This document shows positions 19,804 to 28,281 of a DNA stretch of 64,000 nucleotides, one piece after another. Each line of letters opens with the position of its first letter. Within the stretch, counting starts at the first letter, position 1. Both the position numbers and the translations under genes were made by a program. Under the pieces are notes generated by a model. The model worked only from the letters and a program-made list of their open reading frames with translations. It did not search any database and was not told the origin of the DNA. The DNA is from Micrococcales bacterium (lineage in GTDB: Bacteria; Actinomycetota; Actinomycetes; Actinomycetales; Cellulomonadaceae), in the NCBI GenBank assembly GCA_009777345.1, contig WRMB01000002.1, positions 34,842 through 98,841 of the forward strand, in the 5' to 3' direction.

Positions 19804-20214
19804 GTGAACGCTACGGACAGCGAAACGGTCGGTGCGGGTGCTGGTTCTTGGCTGACCGTTCCCGACCTGGCCGAGCGTCTCGGTCTGACGCTCGCGAAGG
19901 CGCGGCGGCTGGTCAGCGACCGTTACGTGCTGGGCACCCGGCGTGACGGGGTGCTCGTCGTACCCGCGGAGTTCCTGGTACCGGGGCACCTGGCCAACCC
20001 GGCCGCGCCCGGCGACCCGGCGTCGGCCCCAGCCTGGGTGGTGCTGGCGTCGCTGCCAGGCACCATCACCGTCCTGACCGACGTGGGGTTCTCCGACGAC
20101 GAGGCGCTGGACTGGCTGTTCGCTCCCGACGACCAGCTCGGTACCACCCCGGTCGCGGCGCTGCGCGCCGGGCACAAGTCCGCGGTCCGCCGGCTGGCCC
20201 AGTCCCTGCTGTGA
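19804..20214 (+). CDS. Rv2175c-like DNA-binding protein
   Basis: A 136-residue protein resembling M. tuberculosis Rv2175c, a winged-helix-turn-helix DNA-binding protein phosphorylated by PknL. The N-terminal WLTVPDLAERLGLTLAKARRLVSDR is the HTH, DGVLVVPAEFLV the wing, and the C-terminal half (LTDVGFSDDEALDWLF...SAVRRLAQSLL) is helical. GTG 19804 lies 8 bases after TAGGCT, giving a leaderless start. The divergent arrangement with the kinase is conserved, supporting a kinase-substrate relationship here too (inference). Confidence 0.85.
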   Translation: MNATDSETVGAGAGSWLTVPDLAERLGLTLAKARRLVSDRYVLGTRRDGVLVVPAEFLVPGHLANPAAPGDPASAPAWVVLASLPGTITVLTDVGFSDDEALDWLFAPDDQLGTTPVAALRAGHKSAVRRLAQSLL

Positions 20215-20230
20215 GGTGACGGTCGCGGTG

Positions 20231-21328
20231 TCAGGCCCGCCGGGCGACGGCGGCCTGGGCCAGGGTGCGCAGCGTGGAGGCGGCCGGGTCGGCCCAGCCC
20301 TGGTCGTCGATCAGCGCCAGGGCCTGGGCGGACAGGCGGGTGATCATCGCCTCGACGTCGGCCACCGCCCCGGTGGCCTCGATCGCCGCGGTGAGCCGGG
20401 CGACATCGGCGGCGGAGGCGTCGCGGTTGCCCAGGACCGTGCCGAGCAGCCGCAGGGTGGTCTCGTCGAAGGCGCCGCGGGCGCGGGCCGTCGCCCGGGC
20501 GACGATCACGGTCCGCTTGCCCTCGCGCAGGTCGTCGCCGATGGGCTTGCCGGTGACGTCCGGGTCGCCGAGCAGGCCGAGCAGGTCGTCGCGCAGCTGG
20601 AACGCCTCGCCCAGCGGCAGGCCGACCGCCCGGCAGACGGCGACCTGGTCGTCGTCGGCACCGGCCAGCAGCGCACCGATAACTAGCGGGTGCTCCACGG
20701 AGTAGCGGGCGGACTTGGCCCGGATCACCTGGCGGGCCCGGGCCTCGTCGTCGGTATCGGCGCCCCAGGGGCGGGCCTGGGAGAACATGTCCAGGTACTG
20801 GCCGAGCTCGACCTCGGCGCGCATCAGGTCGAACACGTCGCGGATGGCGTCGGCCCGCTCCTTGGGCTCGTCGCGCAGCGCGGCGGTCAGCGCAGCGTCG
20901 GAGGCCACCAGGGCCAGGTCGCCGAGCAGGACCGCCGCTGCATCGCCGAAGCGGCGCGGGTGGCCGGTCAGTCCCTGGTCCTGGTGCAGGGCGGCGAACG
21001 CCTGGTGCACCGCGGGTCGGCCCCGGCGGGTGTCGGAGTCGTCCATGACGTCGTCGTGGATCAGCGCGGCGGCCTGGAACAGCTCGTGGGCGGCCCCGAT
21101 GCTGACCACGGCGGCGACCTGCGGGCTGTCCGGCTCGCCGCCGTGCACCCGCCAGCCCCAGTAGGTGAACGAGGCGCGCAGCCGCTTGCCGCCGTCGAGC
21201 ATCTGGGCGAGGACGTCGACCATGGGCGCGGCGTCGGGTGCGACGGTGCCGACCAGGTCGCGCAGGGCCGCGGTCTGCTCGGCCAGGGCCTCGTCCACCG
21301 CCGCCCGGGGGTCCTCAGCCGTTGCCAT
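20231..21328 (-). CDS. idsA: Polyprenyl (geranylgeranyl-type) diphosphate synthase
   Basis: trans-Isoprenyl diphosphate synthase that extends allylic diphosphates with IPP. Over 365 residues the first Asp-rich motif is IHDDVMDDSDTRRG, the second is FQLRDDLLGLLGD, and GGKRLRASF supplies the IPP-binding residues. Product length (C15-C20 for IdsA-type versus longer) cannot be read reliably. The start overlaps the lipoprotein gene's end by 14 bases, so they are co-transcribed. The gene pair is convergent with the Rv2175c-like gene, 16 bases away, comparable to idsA2 (Rv2173) in M. tuberculosis. Confidence 0.92.
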   Translation of the reverse strand: MATAEDPRAAVDEALAEQTAALRDLVGTVAPDAAPMVDVLAQMLDGGKRLRASFTYWGWRVHGGEPDSPQVAAVVSIGAAHELFQAAALIHDDVMDDSDTRRGRPAVHQAFAALHQDQGLTGHPRRFGDAAAVLLGDLALVASDAALTAALRDEPKERADAIRDVFDLMRAEVELGQYLDMFSQARPWGADTDDEARARQVIRAKSARYSVEHPLVIGALLAGADDDQVAVCRAVGLPLGEAFQLRDDLLGLLGDPDVTGKPIGDDLREGKRTVIVARATARARGAFDETTLRLLGTVLGNRDASAADVARLTAAIEATGAVADVEAMITRLSAQALALIDDQGWADPAASTLRTLAQAAVARRA

Positions 21329-21821
21329 CGGGCACCTGGGTCATGACTGAGCCTCCTATGGTGAGGGTGCGGACGGTGCCGTCGTCGAGGACTGCCATGT
21401 TAAGAACCTCGCCTTCGGCGCGGGAGAAGGTGGACAGGGCCGCGGCGCCGGCAGCCGGGGGGTCGGTCTGCTCGGCGAACCCGGCGGCCAGCAGCGGCTG
21501 CCGCGCGGTGTCGAGCAGCTCGGCGACGTCCATGGTGGTGCGGATGTTGAAGCTGATGTTCCAGAACCCGTCAGCCTGGGTGGCGCACGACACCAACAGC
21601 TCGGCGCCGGGCGGCAGCGGCAGCAGCTCGGTCGGGAACCCTGGGGGCGGTGCGTCGACCGGGCAGCCAGGATCACCCGGGGTCAGGAGCGCGGTGGGGG
21701 TGGGCCGCACCGGCGCGCTGGTGGGCGCCAACGAGGCCGGCTCGGACGTCGCGCACCCCGCTGACAGGGCCGTGACCAGGACAACCGCCAGCGCGGCGGT
21801 GACACCCGGTCGGTCAGCCAT
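21315..21821 (-). CDS. Putative lipoprotein
   Basis: A 168-residue secreted lipoprotein candidate: the N-terminus has a hydrophobic signal segment ending in the lipobox LSAGC (Cys about residue 23), followed by a Ser/Pro/Thr-rich spacer. The mature domain has the block GAELLVSCATQADGFWNISF and ends in TVRTLTIGGSVMTQ. I do not recognise the family. ATG 21821 lies exactly 6 bases after TAGGCT, a leaderless promoter that would also drive the overlapping polyprenyl synthase gene. Confidence 0.75.
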   Translation of the reverse strand: MADRPGVTAALAVVLVTALSAGCATSEPASLAPTSAPVRPTPTALLTPGDPGCPVDAPPPGFPTELLPLPPGAELLVSCATQADGFWNISFNIRTTMDVAELLDTARQPLLAAGFAEQTDPPAAGAAALSTFSRAEGEVLNMAVLDDGTVRTLTIGGSVMTQVPDGNG

Positions 21822-21935
21822 GACTCCAGCCTAGCTGTCTGTCGAACCGTCCCCAGCCCACGTCCGTGCACGGTCGTCCACAGAAAGGCCCGCGACGGTC
21901 CATAGGACGGGTCCCGTCGGCGGTGAGGTAGAGGC

Positions 21936-23117
21936 ATGACGACGATCACCATCTCCCATCCCCGCGAGCTGCTGGCCCTGGTGCCCCACCAGATCGGGTT
22001 CGTGCCCGAGGACTCGGTCGTGGTGCTGAGCCTGCGCCGCCCGCGCGGCCGTCTCGGGCTGGTGGCCCGGGTCGACCTGGCCGGGCTCGCCGACCGCGTC
22101 GACGGTCCGCGCCTGGCGCACGGCCTGGTCAGGCACCTGGAACGCGACCACGCCCGCTCCGTCGTGCTCGTGGTCTACACCGCTGCCGACCCGCGCGGCG
22201 TCGACCACCCGGCCCACCAGGCCGTGCGGCGGCTGCGCCGGGTCGGGGAGGGCGCCTTCGGTCCGATACCGGCCTGGGCGGTGACCCGCACCGGGTACCT
22301 CAACCTCGACTGCGTCGGCGAGTGCTGCCCGCCGGGCGGACGGCCGCTGACCGAGCTGTCCAGCAGCGCCGTCGGGGTGCGGATGGTCGTGGCCGGCTCT
22401 GCGGTGGCCGACCGGCGTGAGGACGTGGCGACCATCGCCCCGGCCTCGGGCCAGGCGCGTCGGGCCGTGGCCCGGGTGTGCGCCCGCTGGGCGGCTCGTG
22501 GCGCCTGCGCGGCAACGGAAGGGGCGCTGCCGCTGGAGCGCTGGCGGACCGACAGCGTCCAGGCGTGGCGCGACGAGGTGGCCCGGGCCGCGGCCCGTCC
22601 CGGTACCGGGCACGGGTCACGCCTCGGCCGGGTCGAGGCGGGCCTGCGCGACGGACGGGTGCGTGACGCGGTACTCGCCGCGATGGTCCCGGGCAGCGGC
22701 GACCTGCCCGAACGGCTGGTGCGCGGAGTCCAGGCAGACCCGGAGGCCAGCCGCGCGCTGACCGCCGCCCTGGACCGGGTGTTCTCGCTACGCTCGACCG
22801 GCTCGGACAGGCAAGCCAGCTCGCTTGCCTCTCGCCTCGACCGGGCGCACCGGCCGTCCGCCGCGGCGCCACCCCCGCGGCCGTCCGACGCCTGTGTGCG
22901 CGTCCTGGAGGGCGTGGTGGCGCACGGTCGTCGTGACCACCAGGCCCCGGCGCTGACCCTGCTGGCGCTGGCTGCCTGGTGGGCGGGGGAGGGTGCCCGC
23001 GCGAACCTGCTGCTGAGCAGGGCGTTGCACGACGATCCGGACCACCAGCTGGCCCTGCTGCTGGCTCAGGCGACCGCGGCTGGCGTGGTTCCGGGCTGGG
23101 TCGTGGCCCGCCGATGA
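21936..23117 (+). CDS. DUF4192 domain protein
   Basis: A 393-residue protein of the DUF4192 family, of unknown function and widespread in actinobacteria. The family N-terminus MTTITISHPRELLALVPHQIGFVPEDSVVVL is clear, and a C-terminal alpha-helical stretch (LLALAAWWAGEGARANLLLSRAL) resembles TPR-like helices. ATG 21936 has TAGAGG/GAGG close upstream. It precedes the principal sigma factor gene on the same strand by about 100 bases. A small inverted repeat (AGGCAAGC/GCTTGCCT, 22809-22830) lies inside the coding sequence in a variable linker. Confidence 0.82.
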   Translation: MTTITISHPRELLALVPHQIGFVPEDSVVVLSLRRPRGRLGLVARVDLAGLADRVDGPRLAHGLVRHLERDHARSVVLVVYTAADPRGVDHPAHQAVRRLRRVGEGAFGPIPAWAVTRTGYLNLDCVGECCPPGGRPLTELSSSAVGVRMVVAGSAVADRREDVATIAPASGQARRAVARVCARWAARGACAATEGALPLERWRTDSVQAWRDEVARAAARPGTGHGSRLGRVEAGLRDGRVRDAVLAAMVPGSGDLPERLVRGVQADPEASRALTAALDRVFSLRSTGSDRQASSLASRLDRAHRPSAAAPPPRPSDACVRVLEGVVAHGRRDHQAPALTLLALAAWWAGEGARANLLLSRALHDDPDHQLALLLAQATAAGVVPGWVVARR

Positions 23118-23160
23118 CCAGCAACGAGAGGTCGGCGGGCGGCAGACCCCCGCGCATCGG

Positions 23161-23166
23161 TACAAT
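23161..23166 (+). promoter_or_regulatory. Probable -10 box of the principal sigma factor gene
   Basis: TACAAT is the best match to a housekeeping -10 hexamer in this intergenic region and lies about 55 bases before the GTG start, giving a short leader. No convincing -35 was seen. Confidence 0.45.
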
Positions 23167-23221
23167 ACGAGTTCGTCCAGCGGCTCAGCGAGCCGATTGA
23201 CTGGTTGCCGAAAGGTCCCCT

Positions 23222-24772
23222 GTGCCCTCCAAGACTTCAGTCTCCATGCCCGCAGACGAGTCCGCTGTCGACCAGTCCACCGAGGATTCCGCCGTCCCCG
23301 AGCCCCGGCGGCCCTCACGACGCCCCAAGGCCCGCAAGACCGCTGCCGCCGCTCCCAGCGCCGGTCAGGACGCCGACTCGCCGTCCGGTACCGCCGGGTC
23401 GGGCCCGGCGAAGGCCAGCACCAGGACTCGTACCGCCAGGACCACCAAGGCCAGGACCACCGCCAAGGCCGACGCTGCCGAGCCGACGCAGGCCCCGGCC
23501 GAGAGCGCACCGGCCAGGCGGAGCAGGGCCAAGGCCAAGTCCGAACCGGCTCCGGTCGAGACGGAGGACGTCGTCGAGGACGAGGACGCCGAGCCGAACG
23601 AGGTCGAAGACCTCACCGATATCGAGGAGGTCGATGTCGAGGCGGAGGTCGGCGATGTCGTCGGCGACGACGTCTCGGGCGACGACGAGCCGACCGACGA
23701 GCCGGACGAGTCCGACGACCCGGACGACACCAAGACCGCCAAGCCGACGAAGGCCAAGGGCCCCGCCGTTGTCGAGGAGCCCGAGCCGGAGGACTCCGGC
23801 TTCGTCTTCTCCGACGCCGACGACGACGACGCCCCTGCCCAGCAGGTCGTCACCGCCGGTGCCACCGCCGACCCGGTGAAGGACTACCTCAAGCAGATCG
23901 GCAAGGTCGCGCTGCTCAACGCCGAGCAGGAGGTCGAGCTGGCCAAGCGGATCGAGGCGGGCCTGTTCGCCGAGGAGAAGCTGGCCAAGGAGCGCGACGA
24001 GCTGGTCGGCAAGCTGCGCCGCGAGCTGGAGTGGATCGCCCAGGACGGCCGCCGCGCCAAGAACCACCTGCTGGAGGCCAACCTGCGCCTGGTGGTCTCC
24101 CTGGCCAAGCGGTACACCGGCCGGGGGATGCTGTTCCTGGACCTCATCCAGGAGGGCAACCTGGGCCTGATCCGCGCGGTGGAGAAGTTCGACTACACCA
24201 AGGGCTACAAGTTCTCCACCTACGCCACCTGGTGGATCCGCCAGGCCATCACCCGCGCCATGGCCGACCAGGCCCGGACCATCCGGATCCCGGTGCACAT
24301 GGTCGAGGTGATCAACAAGCTGGCGAGGGTGCAGCGTCAGATGCTGCAGGACCTGGGCCGCGAGCCCACCCCCGAAGAGCTGGCCAGAGAGCTGGACATG
24401 ACCCCGGAGAAGGTCGTCGAGGTCCAGAAGTACGGCCGTGAGCCGATCTCCCTGGCCACGCCGCTGGGCGAGGACGGCGACAGCGAGTTCGGCGACCTCA
24501 TCGAGGACTCCGAGGCCGTCGTGCCCGCCGACGCGGTCAGCTTCACCCTCCTGCAGGAGCAGCTGCACCAGGTGCTGGACACCCTGTCCGAGCGCGAGGC
24601 GGGCGTGGTGTCCATGCGCTTCGGCCTCACGGACGGTCAGCCCAAGACCCTGGACGAGATCGGCAAGGTGTACGGCGTCACCCGGGAACGGATCCGCCAG
24701 ATCGAGTCCAAGACCATGTCCAAGCTGCGCCACCCGTCACGCTCCCAGGTGCTGCGCGACTACCTGGACTGA
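23222..24772 (+). CDS. rpoD: Principal RNA polymerase sigma factor (HrdB/SigA type)
   Basis: Primary sigma-70 factor, 516 residues. Residues 1-~215 form a low-complexity Lys/Ala then Asp/Glu-rich N-terminal region, typical of actinobacterial SigA/HrdB. The conserved core follows: region 1.2 ([16 protein letters not shown]), region 2 with [17 protein letters not shown] for -10 recognition and melting, region 3, and region 4.2 ([21 protein letters not shown]) for -35 recognition. GTG 23222 has AAAGG upstream. The Lys/Ala block (~30-100) could also bind nucleic acid nonspecifically. Confidence 0.95.
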   Translation: MPSKTSVSMPADESAVDQSTEDSAVPEPRRPSRRPKARKTAAAAPSAGQDADSPSGTAGSGPAKASTRTRTARTTKARTTAKADAAEPTQAPAESAPARRSRAKAKSEPAPVETEDVVEDEDAEPNEVEDLTDIEEVDVEAEVGDVVGDDVSGDDEPTDEPDESDDPDDTKTAKPTKAKGPAVVEEPEPEDSGFVFSDADDDDAPAQQVVTAGATADPVKDYLKQIGKVALLNAEQEVELAKRIEAGLFAEEKLAKERDELVGKLRRELEWIAQDGRRAKNHLLEANLRLVVSLAKRYTGRGMLFLDLIQEGNLGLIRAVEKFDYTKGYKFSTYATWWIRQAITRAMADQARTIRIPVHMVEVINKLARVQRQMLQDLGREPTPEELARELDMTPEKVVEVQKYGREPISLATPLGEDGDSEFGDLIEDSEAVVPADAVSFTLLQEQLHQVLDTLSEREAGVVSMRFGLTDGQPKTLDEIGKVYGVTRERIRQIESKTMSKLRHPSRSQVLRDYLD

Positions 24773-24884
24773 GACCTGTGCCGTCTGAACTGCGTTCGTG
24801 CAGATCAAGTGCCCTGTTTGGGTGACTGACCCGCCAAGAGTACCCCCGAGCCCAGACGTGGTCGGCAGCGTACGTGACCGCGTC

Positions 24885-24921
24885 GACCGGCGAACGCCAA
24901 CAGGTGGCGTTCTCGCCGGTC
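24885..24921. terminator. Bidirectional hairpin terminator between rpoD and the ParE toxin gene
   Basis: GACCGGCGA-ACGCCA pairs with TGGCGT-TC-TCGCCGGTC around a short loop, with a two-base bulge. It lies between two convergent genes, so it can serve both. Confidence 0.65.
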
Positions 24922-24941
24922 GGTCTGACTGTACGTCGGGG

Positions 24942-25259
24942 CTAGAGGTCTTCGAGGCGCTTGCGCCAGTAGCCTGGGCGCCTGCGTGCGTGCGCGTAGG
25001 CGACGACGATCACCTCGTCGTCGCGGACGAAGTAGATGATTCCGTAAGGGAAGACGTCGATGCTCTTTCGGCGAACCCGCGGGAGGCGACGCCCCCGGTA
25101 CAGGGGCGGTGCGTCTGGCCACTGCCGGACGAAGGCGACGCCAGCAGCGATCTCGTCCGCGAGGCGGTCACCCAGACCAGGTTCCTGGTCGTCGTACCAG
25201 TCGAGGGCGGAGAAGAGCTCTTCGCGAGCAGCCGGGTGCTCTCTCCAGTGCAGGGTCAC
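24942..25259 (-). CDS. ParE/RelE superfamily toxin
   Basis: A 105-residue toxin of the ParE/RelE fold: VTLHWREHPAAREELFSALDWYDDQEPGLGDRL is the family N-terminus, followed by a strand-rich core (RRLPRVRRKSIDVFPYGIIYFVRDDEVIVVAYAHARRRPGYW) with the basic patch seen in ParE members. The GTG start overlaps the antitoxin stop by four bases (GTGA). The target (gyrase or ribosome-bound mRNA) cannot be deduced; the R-x-P-x-Y-W ending is more common in ParE-type proteins. Confidence 0.85.
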   Translation of the reverse strand: MTLHWREHPAAREELFSALDWYDDQEPGLGDRLADEIAAGVAFVRQWPDAPPLYRGRRLPRVRRKSIDVFPYGIIYFVRDDEVIVVAYAHARRRPGYWRKRLEDL

Positions 25260-25495
25260 TTGCGTCGCGCTGCCATCCGGGCGCGGGCCATGGCCAGGGT
25301 CTCTTCGCCGTCGACGAGCGCGACCTTGCCGGTGAGGATCTCCTCGACCCGGTGGTCGACCTCCTCGTCCCAGGCGGCGTCGATCTCGGCCTGCTCGGAC
25401 TCGTCGACATGCTGGAGAGCGAGTGCGGCGATCTCGCGCTCGTCGGCATCGAGCGCCCTGCCCGCTTCGATGTAGTCCGCCAACCGTGGTGTCAT
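25256..25495 (-). CDS. Addiction-module antitoxin (PF09720-like)
   Basis: A 79-residue helical antitoxin with the pattern ALALQHVDESEQAEIDAAWDEEVDHRVEEI and a tail GEETLAMARARMAARRK, matching the addiction-module (unstable antitoxin) family that pairs with ParE/RelE toxins. The start at ATG 25495, rather than 25633 of the ORF track, is supported by TACACT exactly 6 bases upstream. It overlaps the toxin gene by four bases. Confidence 0.85.
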   Translation of the reverse strand: MTPRLADYIEAGRALDADEREIAALALQHVDESEQAEIDAAWDEEVDHRVEEILTGKVALVDGEETLAMARARMAARRK

Positions 25496-25664
25496 GCATC
25501 GAGTGTACGGCGGCACCCCGACATCAGACAGGGCCGTCTGGGCTTCAGCCGACCATGTCGGCCGTCCGCTTCTGGCTGGTCTATGGTGGGAGGGCAGATG
25601 CGGCATACCGGGCATCGGCAAGGGCAGGACCATCGGGTTTCACCGTCTAGGGGAAGGTGGGGAC

Positions 25665-27704
25665 GTGCCAGGTTGGGTTGTGGCTGTGGACTTCGGGACG
25701 GTGAACACCGGAGCGGCGATCTGCCTGGGCGACGGGCGCACGGAGAAGGTCAAGCTGGACCCGAGCTCTGACACGATGCCCTCCGCGGTCGTCCTGACCG
25801 AGGGCCGCTGGAGAGTGGGCCAGGCAGCGCTCAACTCCCGCCGCACCCACCCCGACACGTTCATCAGCTCGCCCAAGGCCCGCCTGGGACAAGAACCGGT
25901 GGTCCTGGGCGACGATCTGGTCGAACCCGCCGCTATCGCGTCCCACGTGCTGGCGGCGGTGCGGGAACGGGCCATCCGCACCGCCGGCGGCACCGATCCC
26001 GACCGGCTGGTGCTGACCCACCCCGTGCGCTGGGGCCGGGCCCGTCTGGACGCCTTGCTCGAGGCCGCCCGCCTGGCCGGGTTCGCCACCGAGACCATCC
26101 GCCTGCTGCCCGAGCCCATCGCCGCTCTGCACGCCTACGTCTCACCCCGCTCCCTGCCGCCCGGGTCGCGGGTCGCCGTGGTCGACACCGGCGGAGGCAC
26201 CTGCGACGTGGCGGTGCTCCAGACCACCGGCGACCCCACCCCGGGTAGAGACCTGCTGGTCGTGGCCCAGGAAGGCGACGACCGCCTGGGTGGCAACGAC
26301 CTGGACGACCTGCTGTACCGATGGGTCCTGGCCCAGCTGGCAGCCTCGGGGCGCAACAGCGTCGTGACCGCGCTGCAGGACCCTCAGCACCTCGGAGCGG
26401 CCCTGACCCTGCTGGACGCGGTCCGCTCGGCAAAGCAGGACCTGTCCGAGCACACCACCGCCCCCATCGGCGTCGCCGTCGCGGGCCACGAGGCCACCTT
26501 GACCATCACCCGCGAAGAGTACGAGGGCCTGATCGCCGAACCCATGGCCCGCGCCGCTGCCCTCACCACCCGGGCCCTGTCCGCCTCGGGCACCACCGCC
26601 CTCGCCGGTCTGTACCTGACCGGTGGTACCGCCTACACCCCGGCCCTGTCCCGTGCCCTGCACCAGGTCACCGGCATCCTGACCGCCCCCATCGGCGACC
26701 CCAAGCTGGCCGTGGCCGTCGGCGCCCTCAAGACTCCCGCCGTCATGAATCCCGCCGGGCTGACTGCTCAAGCCCACCAGCCTGGGCAGCCGTCCATGGC
26801 TCCGACCACGGCCCAGGCGTCCCCGGTGCCTCCGCACCATGTCGGCAGCGGACCGACGCGAGACGTCCAGGCCCCCAGGCCGACAGAGCCGACCTCGCCC
26901 CAGCCGACTCCTCCAGCAGCGCAGCCGTACTCAGCCAGCGCACCCGGTCACGGCCCGGCTCCCGCGGCAGCCGCTCCCGGCCACGCAACCGGCCTGGGCC
27001 CACCGGCCAGCCCCTACCAGACGGCCCCTACGACCGTCCCGTCCTACGCGACCAGTGCGCCCTACGCACCGTCTTCGGCCTACGCGCCGTCCCCGACCTA
27101 CGCCACAGGTTCGCCCTACACCCAAGGCCAGCCCACCAAGAAGCGGCCCCAGCTGGTCGCGGTCGTCGCCGTGCTCGCGGCGATCCTGCTCGTCGTCGGC
27201 GGCATCACGGTGGCCGTCTGGTTGCTGAACAGGCCCGGCGGAACCCCGGACGCCTCCAGCCCGTCGTCCGTCGACACACCGCCGCGGCCGACCCGCACAC
27301 CCACCACACCGACCGACACACCTACTCCCACCGAGACCGGCTCCGGCACCATCACCGCGACGCGACCTCCGGGCTACCCCGCGCTGAACCCCGCCGACTT
27401 CTCCGACGAGTACTGCTCGGTCTGGCGCTCGACCGTCGGATCTTCGTCGGCACCAGACCGGTGGACCCCGGAAGGCTCCGTAGCGTTCCGCGACGGCTAC
27501 ACCCAGCTGGCGGCAGTCGCTCCCGCCGACGCCGAGATGTACCTCAGCACGATGGTCGACTTCTACACGCTCCTGGCCGACGCCCTCGACTCCACCAGTC
27601 CGACCAGGTCCGAGTCCTACGACGCTGTCATCGAGACGGACGAGCTGCGCCGCAACGCCGAGCTGATGCTCGCCGACTCCACGATCGCCGCCTGCCTGTT
27701 CTGA
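25665..27704 (+). CDS. Hsp70-like protein with Pro-rich linker, membrane anchor and extracytoplasmic domain
   Basis: A 679-residue composite. Residues ~1-365 form an actin/Hsp70-type nucleotide-binding domain: VAVDFGTVNTG (phosphate 1), VAVVDTGGGTCDVAVL (phosphate 2) and LYLTGGTAYTPALSRAL (adenosine). The substrate-binding domain of true DnaK is absent. Instead come a Pro/Ala/Thr/Tyr-rich linker (~370-490, with SAYAPSPTYA-like repeats), one membrane helix (~496-520), a Thr/Pro stalk and a ~110-residue domain predicted outside (PADFSDEYCSVWRST...IAACLF) with two cysteines. GTG 25665 is preceded by a GGAAGGTGGGG ribosome site. A cell-envelope sensor or chaperone role is inference. Confidence 0.85.
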   Translation: MPGWVVAVDFGTVNTGAAICLGDGRTEKVKLDPSSDTMPSAVVLTEGRWRVGQAALNSRRTHPDTFISSPKARLGQEPVVLGDDLVEPAAIASHVLAAVRERAIRTAGGTDPDRLVLTHPVRWGRARLDALLEAARLAGFATETIRLLPEPIAALHAYVSPRSLPPGSRVAVVDTGGGTCDVAVLQTTGDPTPGRDLLVVAQEGDDRLGGNDLDDLLYRWVLAQLAASGRNSVVTALQDPQHLGAALTLLDAVRSAKQDLSEHTTAPIGVAVAGHEATLTITREEYEGLIAEPMARAAALTTRALSASGTTALAGLYLTGGTAYTPALSRALHQVTGILTAPIGDPKLAVAVGALKTPAVMNPAGLTAQAHQPGQPSMAPTTAQASPVPPHHVGSGPTRDVQAPRPTEPTSPQPTPPAAQPYSASAPGHGPAPAAAAPGHATGLGPPASPYQTAPTTVPSYATSAPYAPSSAYAPSPTYATGSPYTQGQPTKKRPQLVAVVAVLAAILLVVGGITVAVWLLNRPGGTPDASSPSSVDTPPRPTRTPTTPTDTPTPTETGSGTITATRPPGYPALNPADFSDEYCSVWRSTVGSSSAPDRWTPEGSVAFRDGYTQLAAVAPADAEMYLSTMVDFYTLLADALDSTSPTRSESYDAVIETDELRRNAELMLADSTIAACLF

Positions 27705-27728
27705 CCGGTCAGCCCAGGTCAGAGGGTC

Positions 27729-27947
27729 CTACAGAGCGGCTCCGGCGCTGTCGGTCAGCAGGCGGTCCGTCTCGTCGTGGATGTGCGTCGCGACGTCGGC
27801 GAACTGAGGGGCGTGCTTGCGGTAGTGGTGGGCGCAGAAGAACAGCTCGCCGCTGGGCAGCGTGACGCGGACATAGGCCTGCGCACCGCAGCGGTCGCAG
27901 CGGTCAGCAGCGGACAGGGGTGCCTTCTGGTCGGGCGTCATGGTCAT
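27729..27947 (-). CDS. Small zinc-ribbon-like protein (DUF7455)
   Basis: A 72-residue protein with two metal-binding pairs, CDRCGAQA and FFCAHHYRKH, the pattern of the actinobacterial DUF7455 family. In many actinobacteria it lies between the principal sigma factor gene and a second gyrB/parE, as here. The ORF track's long upstream extension is not conserved; ATG 27947 or the next in-frame ATG 27941 is the start. The function is unknown. It may bind nucleic acid or act in oxidative or zinc sensing, but nothing in the sequence decides. Confidence 0.82.
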   Translation of the reverse strand: MTMTPDQKAPLSAADRCDRCGAQAYVRVTLPSGELFFCAHHYRKHAPQFADVATHIHDETDRLLTDSAGAAL

Positions 27948-28065
27948 CACATCGACATGGAACCACTGTTCGTCAGGATCTATGCCCCGTTCGGGGCCAG
28001 CTTCGCTGAACGCGTACCTCCTTGTCGCGTCGGAGGCCGTGCCAGGTGGCCGTCCTCCGGGCTGG

Positions 28066-28281
28066 TCAGGAGTGCTCGGCGAAGATGACGCGCAGCATCC
28101 GCAGGTTGATGCGGACGAACCGGCCCGCCTGGACCAGCACGTTCTGACGGCGCCGGAGCGTGGCCGTGGTAGGCATCGGTGCGGTGGCGATGCGCTCGGC
28201 CTGGGCGGCACTGGCTGGCGAGAGGGCGCTGTCTGCCACGGGGGAACCTCCGTTGTCTGTCTGGGGCCGGGTCTGGGTCAT
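28066..28281 (-). CDS. Small conserved-looking protein downstream of the SQR-like gene
   Basis: A 71-residue ORF beginning at ATG 28281, which overlaps the SQR-like stop (ATGA), or 57 residues from GTG 28239, which has GGAGG at good distance. The C-terminal part (APMPTTATLRRRQNVLVQAGRFVRINLRMLRVIF) is basic and amphipathic and could lie along the membrane. No family recognised. Translational coupling with the flavoprotein suggests a partner or membrane-tethering role. I favour 28281 for the overlap, but the internal GTG has the better ribosome-binding site. Confidence 0.6.
   Translation of the reverse strand: MTQTRPQTDNGGSPVADSALSPASAAQAERIATAPMPTTATLRRRQNVLVQAGRFVRINLRMLRVIFAEHS

Noticed and set aside
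23315-24733. 472-residue minus-strand ORF opposite rpoD
   Set aside because: Antisense shadow of the sigma factor gene; no recognisable protein pattern.
27195-27340. Thr/Pro-rich stretch of the Hsp70-like protein as frameshift or junk sequence
   Set aside because: The frame stays open with consistent codon use and ends in a structured domain, so it is a normal extracytoplasmic stalk.
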